Source of the DNA: Kitasatospora papulosa
GTDB lineage: Bacteria; Actinomycetota; Actinomycetes; Streptomycetales; Streptomycetaceae
DNA length: 64,000 nucleotides
NCBI RefSeq assembly: GCF_000717245.1
Contig: NZ_JNYQ01000009.1
Location: 62,001-126,000 of the forward strand
Direction: 5' to 3'
Shown here: positions 33,404-42,618 of the stretch, piece by piece
Layout of the letters: each line of letters begins with the position of its first letter
How positions within the stretch are numbered: position 1 is the stretch's first letter
Translations under genes and position numbers: made by a program
The notes under the pieces: model-generated
The model's input: the letters and a program-made list of their open reading frames with translations, nothing else
Database searches by the model: none
What the model was told of the DNA's origin: nothing

Positions 33404-34410
33404 GCGGTACTCCTCGCGGACGGTACGGGGATCGGGTCCCCGGACGGGGACGACGTGGTGGGCTGGGGGTGGACGCAGTGCCAGCGGTGTCCGCCGGAGC
33501 CGGAGGTCTCCGCGGGGAAGGCCGTGGCGCACGCGTCGTCGGCCTTCCAGCAGCGGGTGGTGAACGGGCATCCCGGCGGTGGGTTGGTGGCGGAGGGCAC
33601 GGGCCCGGTGAGCACGATGCGCTCCGTCGTCTCCAGCAGGCTGGGCGTGGCGGAGAGCAGGGCCTCGGTGTACGGGTGGCTCGGGGCCCCGGCCACATCG
33701 GCAGCCCTCCCCTCCTCGACGATGCGGCCGAGGTAGAGGACGGCGATGCGGTCGGCGAGGTAGCGCACGGTCTGGATGTCGTGCGAGATGAACACCATGC
33801 CGAGGCCCAGGCGTTCGCGCAGGTCGACAAGGAGGTTGAGCACCTGGGCGCGTACGGAGACGTCGAGCGCGGAGGTGGGTTCGTCGGCGACGATCAGTTC
33901 CGGTTCGAGGGCCAGGGCACGGGCGATGGCGACGCGCTGGCGCTGGCCGCCGGAGAGCTGGCCCGGCAGCGCCCCGAGGGTGTGGCCGGGCAGCCCGACC
34001 AGGTCGAGCAGTTCCTCCACACGGGCCTCGCGCTCCTCCCGGGTGCCGCGCCGGTGCACGTTCAGCGGGTCGAGCAGGATCTGACGGACGGTGAGACGCG
34101 GGTTGAGCGCGGTGGAGGGGTCCTGGAAGACGACGCCGACGGCCGAGCCGAAGTCGTTGCGCCGTTCGGAGCCCGTCATCTCCCACAGGTTGCGCCCGTG
34201 GAAGGTGACCTCGCCCTCGGTGGGCTTCTGGAGCCCGGTGAGCACCCTGGCCAAGGTGGACTTGCCGCAGCCGGACTCGCCGACCAGGCCCACGATCTCG
34301 CCGCGCTCGACCTCCAGCGTGGCGTCGGTGAGCGCGTGGACCGCGTCGCGGCTGAACAGACCGCCGCTGCGCGCCTTGTGGCGTACGTGAACGCCGTCGA
34401 GCTTGATCAC
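33400..34410 (-). CDS. ABC importer ATPase (DppF-like)
   Basis: 336-aa cytoplasmic ATPase of the peptide/opine/nickel class. Walker A GLVGESGCGKSTLARVL, signature LSGGQRQRVAIARAL, Walker B LIVADEPTSALD, and the C-terminal oligopeptide-ATPase extension with cysteines (CPFTTRCWKADDACATA). GTG start overlaps the upstream stop by 4 bp (GTGA), and its own stop overlaps the lyase start. It works with the fused permease-ATPase next door. Confidence 0.9.
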   Translation of the reverse strand: MIKLDGVHVRHKARSGGLFSRDAVHALTDATLEVERGEIVGLVGESGCGKSTLARVLTGLQKPTEGEVTFHGRNLWEMTGSERRNDFGSAVGVVFQDPSTALNPRLTVRQILLDPLNVHRRGTREEREARVEELLDLVGLPGHTLGALPGQLSGGQRQRVAIARALALEPELIVADEPTSALDVSVRAQVLNLLVDLRERLGLGMVFISHDIQTVRYLADRIAVLYLGRIVEEGRAADVAGAPSHPYTEALLSATPSLLETTERIVLTGPVPSATNPPPGCPFTTRCWKADDACATAFPAETSGSGGHRWHCVHPQPTTSSPSGDPIPVPSARSTA

Positions 34411-36380
34411 AGGGCGCTCCCTTCCAGCTTCTTCGCGGCGGCCTGAGCCGGGTGGTGGCAGGCGAAGCCGTGGTCCTTCGCGGTGCCTCGCACCGTGAGT
34501 ACGGGGGTCGTCGTACGACAGAGGTCGGTCGCCGCACCGCAGCGCCCGGCGAAGCGGCATCCCTCGCCGAAGCCCTGAGGGGCGGGGACGACTCCGCGGA
34601 TCTGGTGCAGCCGGTCGGCGCCGGCCTCCACGGAGACGACGGAGCCGAGGAGACCGCGGCTGTAGTGGTGGGTGGGGTCGGTGAGGATGGACCGGGTGGC
34701 GCCGATCTCGGCGAGCCGGCCCGCGTACATGACGGCGACCCGGTGCGAGAGGTCGCCGACCAGGGCAAGGTCGTGGGAGACCAGCACCATGGCGAATCCG
34801 AGCTCGTCGCGGAGCTCGACGAGGAGTTCGACGACCTGGGCCTGGACGGTGACGTCGAGTGCGGTGGTCGGCTCGTCCGCGATCAGCAGGCGCGGGCTGC
34901 GGGAGAGGGCCATGGCGATCAGGACGCGCTGGCGCTGGCCGCCGGAGAGCTCGTGCGGGTAGCTGCGCAGGGTGCGTTCCGGCGCGAGGCCGACGAGTTC
35001 GAGGAGCTCGGTCGGAGTCTTCGTACCGCCGCGTGAGGTCAGCTGCTCGAGCTGGGTGCCGACGAGCACGGAGGGGTTGAGGGAGGAGAGCGCGTCCTGG
35101 TAGACCATCGCGATCTCGGGGCCCATCAGGGCGCGGCGTTCCTTGGGCGGGAGCTTCAGCAGGTCCCGGCCGCGGTAGAGGATCTCGCCGCTGACCTCGG
35201 CGTTGCGGGCGAGGAGCCCCATGACCGCGAGGCTGGTGATGGACTTGCCGCACCCGGACTCGCCGACCAGACCAAGGGTCTCGCCCTCGTGGACGGTGAA
35301 GTTCAGCCGGTCGACGACGGGGATGTCCCCGTAACGGTCCGGGAAGCGGATGGCCAGGTCGCGTACGACGAGGAGTTCGTCGGCGTCCTCCCGTACCGGT
35401 GTGATGGTGGGGTCGGTGGCCTCGATGTGGCGGGCGAGCTTGGCGAGGGCGGCGTCGACGTCGACGGTGGAGGCGGCCTCGACCGGGTCCGGCGCCGTGG
35501 TGGTCGCGGAGGTCGGGGAGGTGCGGGCCCTCCGGGGTGCGGCGGAGGCGTCGGTCAGGCCCTCGGAGAGGATGTTGAGCGCGAGGACGGTGATCAGCAG
35601 GGCCAGGCCGGGGAAGAACGTGGCCCACCAGCCGCCTGCCAGGAGGATCTGCCGTCCGTAGGCGAGGACGCTGCCCCAGCTGGGGTCGGGGTCCTGCACA
35701 CCGGCGCCGATGAAGGAGAGGCTGGCCTCGAAGATGATGGCCTCGGCGACCATGACGGTCGCGAACACCATGACGGGCGCCATGCAGTTGACGGCGACGT
35801 GGCGGAGCACGATGTAGCCGCGCCGGGCTCCGATGACCTTCTCGGCGGCGACGTAGTCCTCCCCGTACTGGGCGAGGACGTTGGCGCGTACGACGCGGGC
35901 CAGGGAGGGCGAGTAGACGAAGGCGATGGTGAAGATGATGACCGGGATGCTGGTGCCGAACACGGCGACGAGGACGGCCGCGAGCGCGATCGGCGGGAAG
36001 GACATGACGATGTCGAGGGTGCGCATGACGGACTCGTCGCCGAGCTTGCGCGACGTGGCGGCGAGCGCTCCGAGGACGGATCCGGCGACCAGGGCGAGGG
36101 CGGTCGCGCCGAGGCCGATGACCAGCGAGTAGCGCGAGCCGTGCACCACCCGGGCGAAGACGTCGCGGCCCGCACGGTCGGTGCCGAACCAGTGGTCCGC
36201 GCTCGGGCCCTGGACGGGGGTGCCGGTGGTCAGCGGGTCCTGCGTGAGCAGGGGGGCGAGTACGGCGCCGAGCACGACGAAGATCAGCACGCCGAGGGCG
36301 ACGCGGGAGGTGACCGGCAGGGCGCGGAAGGCGATGCCGGGCCGGGAGAGTGTGGTGGCCAGACGGCCCGTGGCGAACAT
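34407..36380 (-). CDS. Fused ABC permease-ATPase (DppC-DppD type)
   Basis: 657-aa fusion. Residues about 1-290 form a DppC-like permease (six hydrophobic segments; the EAA loop is AAEKVIGARRGYIVLRHVAVN), then a linker rich in Ala/Thr/Pro (about 290-345), then an ATPase with Walker A GLVGESGCGKSITSLAVMG, signature LSGGQRQRVLIAMAL, Walker B LLIADEPTTALD and the Cys-containing C-terminal extension (CRFAGRCGAATDLC). Such fusions are known in actinobacteria. I recall a sialic-acid ABC importer of C. glutamicum (SiaEFGI) of this transporter class, and H. ducreyi SatABCD is also in the peptide class, so sialate uptake fits this locus. Confidence 0.9.
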   Translation of the reverse strand: MFATGRLATTLSRPGIAFRALPVTSRVALGVLIFVVLGAVLAPLLTQDPLTTGTPVQGPSADHWFGTDRAGRDVFARVVHGSRYSLVIGLGATALALVAGSVLGALAATSRKLGDESVMRTLDIVMSFPPIALAAVLVAVFGTSIPVIIFTIAFVYSPSLARVVRANVLAQYGEDYVAAEKVIGARRGYIVLRHVAVNCMAPVMVFATVMVAEAIIFEASLSFIGAGVQDPDPSWGSVLAYGRQILLAGGWWATFFPGLALLITVLALNILSEGLTDASAAPRRARTSPTSATTTAPDPVEAASTVDVDAALAKLARHIEATDPTITPVREDADELLVVRDLAIRFPDRYGDIPVVDRLNFTVHEGETLGLVGESGCGKSITSLAVMGLLARNAEVSGEILYRGRDLLKLPPKERRALMGPEIAMVYQDALSSLNPSVLVGTQLEQLTSRGGTKTPTELLELVGLAPERTLRSYPHELSGGQRQRVLIAMALSRSPRLLIADEPTTALDVTVQAQVVELLVELRDELGFAMVLVSHDLALVGDLSHRVAVMYAGRLAEIGATRSILTDPTHHYSRGLLGSVVSVEAGADRLHQIRGVVPAPQGFGEGCRFAGRCGAATDLCRTTTPVLTVRGTAKDHGFACHHPAQAAAKKLEGSAL

Positions 36381-36381
36381 G

Positions 36382-37332
36382 TCACACCGTCCTGATGCGC
36401 GGGTTGACCAGCAGGTAGAGCAGGTCGACGATGACGTTGACCACCAGGAAGGCGATGGCGATGGTCAGTACGGTGCCCTGGACCAGGGCGACGTCGCCGC
36501 CGGTGACACCTTCGAGGATGAGTTTGCCCATGCCGGGCAGGTCGAAGATCGCTTCGATCACGACGGCTCCGCTGAGCAGGTAGCCGACCTTGACCCCGAG
36601 CACGGTGAGCGGGGTGACGAGCGCGTTGCGCAGCACCGAGCGGACGACCAGGAAGACCGGCAGGCCGTTGCCCTGTGCGGTGCGGACGTAGTCGCGGTCG
36701 AGCTCCGCGACCATGGAGGTGCGGACGAGCCGGGCGAGCGAGGCCGCGACGGGCACCGCCAGCGACACCGCCGGCAGGACCATGGTGGTGAGCCAGCCGC
36801 TGAACGAGTCGGCGGGGTTGGTGTATCCGCCGGTCGGGAAGATCCGGGTGTTCAGCGCGAACTGCTGGATGAGCAGGACGCCGAGCCAGAAGGACGGGAC
36901 GGCGACCCCGGCCATGGACAGGACGCGGAAGAGCTGGTCGGGCCAGCGGTCCCGGTACATGGCACCGAGGACTCCGCCGACGACGGCGAGGACGATCGCG
37001 AGGAGCAGCCCGAGGAAGGTGAGTTGCAGGGTGAGCGGGAAGGCGGCGGTGATCCGGTCGATCACGGGCTGACTGGGTGGGACGGTCATCCCCAGGTCGA
37101 AGTGGAGCAGTTGGCCGAGGAAGTCGAAGTACCGCACGGGCAGCGGATCGTTGAGCCCGTTGGCCTCGGCGAAGGCCGCGCGGGCCTCAGGGGTGGCGCT
37201 CTCCCCGAGCGCGTTGAAGGCCGGGTCGACCGGCGAGAACTGCAGCACCACGAAGACGAGCAGCGCGATGCCGAGGATCATCACCGGCATCATCGCGACG
37301 CGTCGCAGCGCGAGCCGGAGAAAAGCAACCAT
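36382..37332 (-). CDS. ABC importer permease (DppB-like)
   Basis: 316-aa integral membrane protein with six hydrophobic segments. N-terminal FLRLALRRVAMMPVMILGIA and the periplasmic-loop pattern AFNALGESATPEARAAFAEANGL are typical of DppB. The EAA motif region is MVAELDRDYVRTAQGNGLPV, contacting the ATPase. Starts 112 bp after the substrate-binding protein and ends 1 bp before the fused permease-ATPase start. Confidence 0.9.
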   Translation of the reverse strand: MVAFLRLALRRVAMMPVMILGIALLVFVVLQFSPVDPAFNALGESATPEARAAFAEANGLNDPLPVRYFDFLGQLLHFDLGMTVPPSQPVIDRITAAFPLTLQLTFLGLLLAIVLAVVGGVLGAMYRDRWPDQLFRVLSMAGVAVPSFWLGVLLIQQFALNTRIFPTGGYTNPADSFSGWLTTMVLPAVSLAVPVAASLARLVRTSMVAELDRDYVRTAQGNGLPVFLVVRSVLRNALVTPLTVLGVKVGYLLSGAVVIEAIFDLPGMGKLILEGVTGGDVALVQGTVLTIAIAFLVVNVIVDLLYLLVNPRIRTV

Positions 37333-37444
37333 CGTCGGGTTCCTTGCGATTGAGCGGGCGGCTGGTCCGGGCGGCCGGGGAGGGCGGACCGGACCGGTGT
37401 GCGGGGCCTGCCGGGGAGGGCGGGCCCCGCACCGGGCGTGGGCG

Positions 37445-39040
37445 TCAGGCGCGGCTGACGTCCACGAAGGACAGGCCGGTGGTCGGCAGCGGCTCGAAGC
37501 CGGGCAGGGCCTTCTCGTTCCAGGCGGTGGGCAGCTTGCGGTGGAGGATCGGGTAGAGCGCCGCCTCGTCCGCGACGATGTCAGTGATCCGGTTCCAGAG
37601 CTGCTTGCGCACGGCCTCGTCGGCGGCCTGGGCGGCCTTGTCGAGGAGCTGCTTCACCTGCTTGTATTCGGCGGTCCGGGACCAGCCGTAACGCTTCTCC
37701 GGCCAGAAGCCGTAGTAGAACCAGCGCATCAGCAGGTCGACGTCGTTCCCGAAGACGGAGGGGTCACCGGGGGCGACCATGACCTCGAAGTCGCCCGCGT
37801 CGACCTTGGCCCACTGGGCCGGGGACTGGGCGATGTTCAGGGTGGCCTCGACACCGGCGGCGGCCCAGCTCTCCTTGAGCAGCGGGGCGATGTCCTTGAC
37901 CCAGCCGGTGTCGGTGGTCAGGACGGTGAACTTGAGCGTGCCCACGCCCGCGTCGGCGAGCAGCTTCTTCGCCTTGGCCACGTCGTGCGTGTACACGGTC
38001 GCGGCCTCGTGGTAGTCGGGGTGGGTCGAGGGGACGTATCCGGTGGCGGCGGCGGCGTTGCCGACCATCGCGGTACGGATGATCTTCTCGGTGTCCAGCG
38101 CGTGGTGCAGGGCCTGGCGGACCCGCTTGTCGGCGAACCGCTTGTCGGTGGTGTTGAACATCAGGAAGAGCAGGCCGAAGGACTGCACGGACTCGGTCTT
38201 CGCCGTGCCCGAGAGGCCCTTCACGTCGATGTACGGGACGTCCTCGATGGCCTGGACACGGCCGGACTGCATGGCGCTGACGCGGGCCGACTGGTCCGAT
38301 ATCAGGCGCCAGATCATCTTCTTGGCCTTGGCGGGGTGCGGGCCGTTGTACGTGTCGTACCTCTCGAAGACGATCTTGTCTTCACGGGTCGCGGAGATGA
38401 ACTTGTACGGCCCCGAGCCGACGGGCCTGGCGTCGAATCCCTTGACGTCCGCCTCGACGATCTTCTTCGGCACGATGCGGGCGACCGCGATGCGGGAGGG
38501 GAAGAGCGCGAAGGCGTACTTGAGCTTGAACTCGACCGTCTTCGCGTCGACGGTGGTGATCGTGTCGATGAAGGGCACGAACTGCGCCATCAGCGACGCG
38601 TTCTTCGGGTCCAGGATGCGTTCGAAGCTGAAGACCACGTCCTCGGCGGTGACCGCCGAGCCGTCGTGGAAGGTGGCGCCTTCGCGGAGGGTGGCCCGGT
38701 AGGTGGTGGCGTTGATCTTCTTCGGCATCTCGGTGGCCAGCGCGGGGCGGGCCACGAGCGTGGCCGGGTCGAGATCGACCAGGCCCTCGAAGATGTGCAT
38801 GTTGGCCGCGTAGGGCGTGGCTCCGGAGGTGATCATCGGGTCGAAGCCGGTCGAGAGCGGGTACGACAGACCGGCCTCGATGGTGCCGTTGCCGTCCCCC
38901 TTGCCCGCCGCGCCGTCGGCGGTCGAGGAGGGACCGCCGCACGCGGAAAGGCTCGCCGTGACGGCTGCGGCCGCGCCGATGGCACTGGTGTAACGCAGGA
39001 AGGTGCGGCGCTCGACGCCGGCTGGCCTCAGCTCGGGCAC
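37445..39040 (-). CDS. ABC importer substrate-binding lipoprotein (family 5)
   Basis: 531-aa extracellular solute-binding protein, SBP_bac_5 (DppA/OppA) type. N-terminus contains a twin-arginine motif (ERRTFLRY, Arg11-Arg12) and a lipobox LSAC with Cys34, so it is probably Tat-exported and lipid-anchored. Family features: YPLSTGFDPM near the mature start, REGATFHDGSAVTAEDVVFS, RFADKRVRQALHHALD, and a C-terminal region TEYKQVKQLLDKAAQAADE. First gene of the importer-lyase operon; its promoter carries the shared operator. Ligand inferred to be sialic acid from context only. Confidence 0.9.
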   Translation of the reverse strand: MPELRPAGVERRTFLRYTSAIGAAAAVTASLSACGGPSSTADGAAGKGDGNGTIEAGLSYPLSTGFDPMITSGATPYAANMHIFEGLVDLDPATLVARPALATEMPKKINATTYRATLREGATFHDGSAVTAEDVVFSFERILDPKNASLMAQFVPFIDTITTVDAKTVEFKLKYAFALFPSRIAVARIVPKKIVEADVKGFDARPVGSGPYKFISATREDKIVFERYDTYNGPHPAKAKKMIWRLISDQSARVSAMQSGRVQAIEDVPYIDVKGLSGTAKTESVQSFGLLFLMFNTTDKRFADKRVRQALHHALDTEKIIRTAMVGNAAAATGYVPSTHPDYHEAATVYTHDVAKAKKLLADAGVGTLKFTVLTTDTGWVKDIAPLLKESWAAAGVEATLNIAQSPAQWAKVDAGDFEVMVAPGDPSVFGNDVDLLMRWFYYGFWPEKRYGWSRTAEYKQVKQLLDKAAQAADEAVRKQLWNRITDIVADEAALYPILHRKLPTAWNEKALPGFEPLPTTGLSFVDVSRA

Positions 39041-39124
39041 GGGTCCTCCAAGGGACGTTGTGAGCTCGGTACGGGTGAGAAAACGACCGTTTCGACAGCT
39101 GTCGGTACGCCGTCTGACCGGTGA

Positions 39125-39178
39125 GCATCAGACGTCAGATGTCTGATGCCTTGATAGCGTGGGAACGTAGCTTGACAA
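39125..39178. promoter_or_regulatory. Promoter and operator A, divergent importer operon/GntR gene
   Basis: On the minus strand TTGTCA (39178-39173), 16 nt, TATCAA (39156-39151) would drive the importer operon. Immediately after comes GCATCAGAC-N7-GTCTGATGC (39125-39149), a perfect 9-bp dyad containing GACATCTGACGTC on the minus strand. The same 13-mer occurs at operator B and a close variant at operator C. A regulator bound here would overlap the start site and also lie upstream of the divergent GntR gene. Confidence 0.65.
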
Positions 39179-39210
39179 TCGAGAGGGGTCAAGAGGTGGG
39201 GAGTTCACAT

Positions 39211-39942
39211 ATGTCCGGCACGCGACCCGGCCGCACCCTGCTGCGGCAGGAAGTGGTCGAGGGCATCAAGCGCTACATCCTCGACGAGCGGCTGCGCCCC
39301 GGAGACCCGCTCCCGACGGAGCCGGCGCTGTGCGAGGCGCTGGGGGCCAGCCGCTCCAGCGTCCGGGAGGCCGTCAAGATCCTCGCCGCTCTCGACATCG
39401 TCGAGGTGCGCCACGGCCACGGTACGTACGTCGGCCGGCTGAGCCTGTCCGCCCTGGTGGAGAGCCTCACCTTCCGCGGCCTGCTCTCCCCCGACGACGA
39501 CTTCCAGGTGATGGCCGACCTCGTCGACGTACGCGAACTCTTCGAGCGGGGCATGGCCGACCGGATCATCTCCTCGCTCAGCACCGAGCAGCTCGACGGC
39601 CTGGAACGCCTGGTGGAGACCATGCGCGCGACCGGCGCGGGCGAGGGGCACGGCTTCGTGGCCGCGGACCGCGCGTTCCACGCGCTGCTCGTGGCACCGT
39701 TGGGCAACGACCTGATCGGCCAGCTCTCGATGGCCTTCTGGGACGTCTACACGATCGTCGCGCCGCACCTCGACGGTTTCACGCACGCGGACGAGACCGC
39801 CACGATCGCCGCCCACCAGAACATCGTCGACGCGGCCCGGGCCGGGGACGTCACCGCGTTCCTGAAGGCGCTGGACGAGCACTACGCCCCCGTACGGCGT
39901 CGGATCGCCGAGGCCAGGTCACGCGTGGCGGACCCGGCCTGA
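39211..39942 (+). CDS. FadR/FCD-type GntR regulator 1 of the sialic-acid locus
   Basis: 243 aa: winged helix (RQEVVEGIKRYILDERLRPG, CEALGASRSSVREAVKILAA, DIVEVRHGHGTYVG) then FCD domain with the usual metal-site residues in DVRELFERGMADRII, AADRAFHALLVAPLGNDLIG and IAAHQNIVDAARAG. Divergent from the importer operon, with operator A between. Candidate repressor responding to sialic acid, ManNAc or ManNAc-6-P. ATG start follows GGTGGGGAG; a GTG ten codons upstream of it in frame is an alternative. Confidence 0.87.
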   Translation: MSGTRPGRTLLRQEVVEGIKRYILDERLRPGDPLPTEPALCEALGASRSSVREAVKILAALDIVEVRHGHGTYVGRLSLSALVESLTFRGLLSPDDDFQVMADLVDVRELFERGMADRIISSLSTEQLDGLERLVETMRATGAGEGHGFVAADRAFHALLVAPLGNDLIGQLSMAFWDVYTIVAPHLDGFTHADETATIAAHQNIVDAARAGDVTAFLKALDEHYAPVRRRIAEARSRVADPA

Positions 39943-40004
39943 CATCACCGTGCGGCACCCCGCCCCGCACCTCGGGGGCGGGGGCCGCGACCTCCGGCAC
40001 ACCC

Positions 40005-40062
40005 TTGACGTCCGGCCGCAGGGCTCCCTAGGGTCCAGTTCAGCAACAGGACATCTGACGTC
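40005..40062 (+). promoter_or_regulatory. Promoter and operator B, esterase-sialidase operon
   Basis: TTGACG (40005-40010), 18 nt, TAGGGT (40029-40034), a good SigHrdB-type promoter, followed 15 nt later by GACATCTGACGTC (40050-40062), exactly the 13-mer of operator A. It would block initiation or early elongation of the esterase and sialidase genes. Confidence 0.65.
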
Positions 40063-40102
40063 TGCTGTCCGGACTCTTCCCTTACTCCAGGAGGGCACAG
40101 CC

Positions 40103-41080
40103 ATGCCTTCGGCCGATCTCCCGCTCGAGGAATGCCGCGCCTTCCGGCCCGATCTCCCGCTGCCCGGCGGCTTCGACGCCTTCTGGGCCGGCACCCTGGG
40201 CGAGGCACCGCACGACGGCGCCGCGGACAAGCCCCGGTACAAGGAGGTCGACTGCGGGCTGCCCCGGATCCGCACCTACGACGTGAGCATCCCGGGCTAC
40301 GCCGGACGTCCGGTGCGCGGCTGGCTGCACATGCCCACCGGTGCCACCGAACCGCTCGGCTGCGTCGTGGAGTTCCTCGGATACGGGCGCGGCAGGGGCC
40401 TGCCCCACGAGGAGCTGATGTGGGCGTGCGCCGGTTACGCGCACCTGGTCATGGACACCCGGGGCCAGGGGTGGTCGGCGGCGGCCGGCGTCACCCCGGA
40501 CACCGACCCCGGGGCGGCCGGGGCGGTTCCGGGCTTCCTGACGCGGGGCATCGAGAGCCCCGAGACCCACTACTACCGGCGCGTGTTCACCGACGCGGTC
40601 CGCTTCGTCGAGGCGATGCGCGCGCATCCCGAGGTCGACCCCGCACGCATCGTGGTGACCGGGGTCAGCCAGGGCGGCGGGATCGCGCTGGCCGTGGCCG
40701 GACTGGTGCCGGGCCTGGCCGGGGTGATGCCGGACGTACCGTTCCTGTGCCACATCGCCCGGGGCGCGCGGATCGCCGGACTGCCCCCGTACACCGAGAT
40801 CGCTTCCTACCTGCGGCTCCACCACGGCCGCACCGAGCAGGTCTTCCGCACCCTGTCGTACTTCGACGCGGCCCACCACGCCACCCGGGCGACCGCGCCC
40901 GCCCTGTTCTCCATCGCCATGGCCGACGAGATCTGCCCACCCTCCACCTGCTTCACCGCCTACCACCGTTACGCGGGCCGCAAGGAGCTGCGCGTCTACG
41001 AGTTCAACGGGCACGAGGGCGGCGGCGCGCACCACCGGGCGGAGCAACTGGCCTGGGTGCGGGACCTGTTCGCCCCCTGA
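40103..41080 (+). CDS. CE7-type acetyl esterase, candidate sialate O-acetylesterase
   Basis: 325-aa alpha/beta hydrolase of carbohydrate esterase family 7 (acetylxylan esterase/cephalosporin C deacetylase). Features: RGWLHMPTGATEPLGCVVEF, the family RGQGxS motif as DTRGQGWS, the nucleophile elbow GVSQGGGIAL (Ser), an acid Asp in AMADEICPPST and the final His in YEFNGHEGGGAHH. No signal peptide, so intracellular. It is the first gene after operator B and is followed by the sialidase. Here the natural substrate may be O-acetylated sialic acid; xylan oligosaccharides are the family default. AGGAGG precedes the ATG. Confidence 0.88.
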   Translation: MPSADLPLEECRAFRPDLPLPGGFDAFWAGTLGEAPHDGAADKPRYKEVDCGLPRIRTYDVSIPGYAGRPVRGWLHMPTGATEPLGCVVEFLGYGRGRGLPHEELMWACAGYAHLVMDTRGQGWSAAAGVTPDTDPGAAGAVPGFLTRGIESPETHYYRRVFTDAVRFVEAMRAHPEVDPARIVVTGVSQGGGIALAVAGLVPGLAGVMPDVPFLCHIARGARIAGLPPYTEIASYLRLHHGRTEQVFRTLSYFDAAHHATRATAPALFSIAMADEICPPSTCFTAYHRYAGRKELRVYEFNGHEGGGAHHRAEQLAWVRDLFAP

Positions 41081-41151
41081 CGCGCCGGCTCCTCACGCCG
41101 TGCTCCGCTCCGTCTCCGCACCTCTCCCCCTCACGAGAAGAGAGACCGTTC

Positions 41152-42600
41152 ATGCAGCGCAGAGTCACCCTCGCCATGCTCTCGGCCGCCGTCATGGTGG
41201 CCACCGCGGCCGGTACGGCCACCGGCGCCCCCACTGCCGCGGCCGCGGCCGGAGAACTCACCTCCCAGGACATCGCGACCCAGGGGGCCGGATCTCCCTA
41301 CTACCGCATCCCGGCCCTGACCACCTCCGTCAAGGGCACCCTGCTCGCCGCCTACGACTCCCGCCCCACGCTCGGCGACCTGCCCGGCAACCTGGGCATC
41401 GTGCTGCGGCGCAGCACCGACGGCGGGGCGACCTGGCAGGCCCAGCAGGTGGTCCGCAAGGAGGCCGCCCCGAAGGGGTTCGGCGATCCGAGCCTGCTGG
41501 TGGACCGCACCACGGGCCGGATCTTCGTCTTCTACGCCGGCTCCGTGAACCAGGGCTTCTTCGGGTCGGGCACGGGCAACGACGAGAGCGACCCGAACGT
41601 CCTGCAGGCCGACTACAGCTACTCGGACGACGACGGGGTGACCTGGACCCACCGCCGGATCACCCAGCAGATCAAGAACCCCGCCTGGGGCGGCATGTTC
41701 GCGGCGTCCGGCGAAGGCATCCAGGTGCGTAACGGCGCCTACAAGGGCCGTCTGATCCAGCAGTACGCGATCCGGAACAACGGCGCCAACTACGCGGTCA
41801 GCGCGTACAGCGACGACCACGGCGCGACCTGGAGGACGGGCAACCCGGTCGGTCCGGGCGGGGACGAGAACAAGACGGTCGAGCTCAGTGACGGCCGGAT
41901 CATGCTCAACAACCGTTCGGCGCCCTACCGGACCATCGCCTACTCCACCGACGGCGGGGTGAACTACACCCCCTTCGCCCAGGACACCGCCCTGCGGGAC
42001 CCGGCGAACAACGGCTCGGTGATGCGGTACGCCCCGGACGCGGCGGCATCGGACCCGAAGGCCTCGTGGCTGCTGTTCAGCAACACGGACAGCAGTTCCT
42101 CCCGGAGCAACCTCACCGTGAAGATGTCCTGCGACAACGGGAGGACCTGGCCGATCCGCAAGGTCGTCGACCCCGGGAGCACGGCGTACTCGACGCTGAC
42201 GCGACTGCCGGACGGGCGGCTCGGTCTGCTCTACGAGCGGGACGACTACACGCACATCACGTACTCCTCCTTCGACCTCCAGTGGCTCGGCGGCACCTGC
42301 GCGGACATCACGATCACCCCGCCCGCCACCATGAAGGCGGGCACCACCACGGAGGTCACGGTCCGGGTCGTCAACCGGATGGACGTGACCCGCAGCGCCG
42401 GGACACTCGACCTGACGGTGCCCGGCGGCTGGACGACCGGGCAGGTCGCGTTCCCGGCGACACGTCCGGGTGAAGGCGCGAACATCAAGGTCCCGGTCAC
42501 CATCCCGGCGGGTGCCTCGGGGAACGCCGAACTGACCGTGACCTACAAGGCCGACGGCAAGCAGGCCTCGGGGAGCCGCACGGTGACCGTGACCCTGTAA
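41152..42600 (+). CDS. Secreted sialidase (exo-alpha-sialidase, GH33)
   Basis: 482-aa secreted neuraminidase releasing terminal sialic acid from glycoconjugates. Signal peptide about 1-33. The catalytic six-bladed propeller carries the YRIP motif (YYRIPAL, Arg52 of the Arg triad), several Asp-boxes (STDGGATW 88-95, SDDDGVTW 158-165, SDDHGATW 220-227, SCDNGRTW 326-333 and the weaker STDGGVNY), Glu239 in DENKTVEL as probable base and Tyr346 in AYS as probable nucleophile. From about 385 a beta-sandwich domain (NEW3-like) follows. Arrangement resembles the secreted Micromonospora viridifaciens enzyme. 71 bp after the esterase, likely co-transcribed. Confidence 0.95.
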   Translation: MQRRVTLAMLSAAVMVATAAGTATGAPTAAAAAGELTSQDIATQGAGSPYYRIPALTTSVKGTLLAAYDSRPTLGDLPGNLGIVLRRSTDGGATWQAQQVVRKEAAPKGFGDPSLLVDRTTGRIFVFYAGSVNQGFFGSGTGNDESDPNVLQADYSYSDDDGVTWTHRRITQQIKNPAWGGMFAASGEGIQVRNGAYKGRLIQQYAIRNNGANYAVSAYSDDHGATWRTGNPVGPGGDENKTVELSDGRIMLNNRSAPYRTIAYSTDGGVNYTPFAQDTALRDPANNGSVMRYAPDAAASDPKASWLLFSNTDSSSSRSNLTVKMSCDNGRTWPIRKVVDPGSTAYSTLTRLPDGRLGLLYERDDYTHITYSSFDLQWLGGTCADITITPPATMKAGTTTEVTVRVVNRMDVTRSAGTLDLTVPGGWTTGQVAFPATRPGEGANIKVPVTIPAGASGNAELTVTYKADGKQASGSRTVTVTL

Positions 42601-42618
42601 CACCCCTCTCCCGCAGGA

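Noticed and set aside
37445..39040. Substrate-binding lipoprotein as a plain dipeptide or nickel importer component
   Set aside because: Not excluded biochemically, but the terminal lyase gene, the shared operators and the adjoining nan genes favour a sugar-acid ligand.
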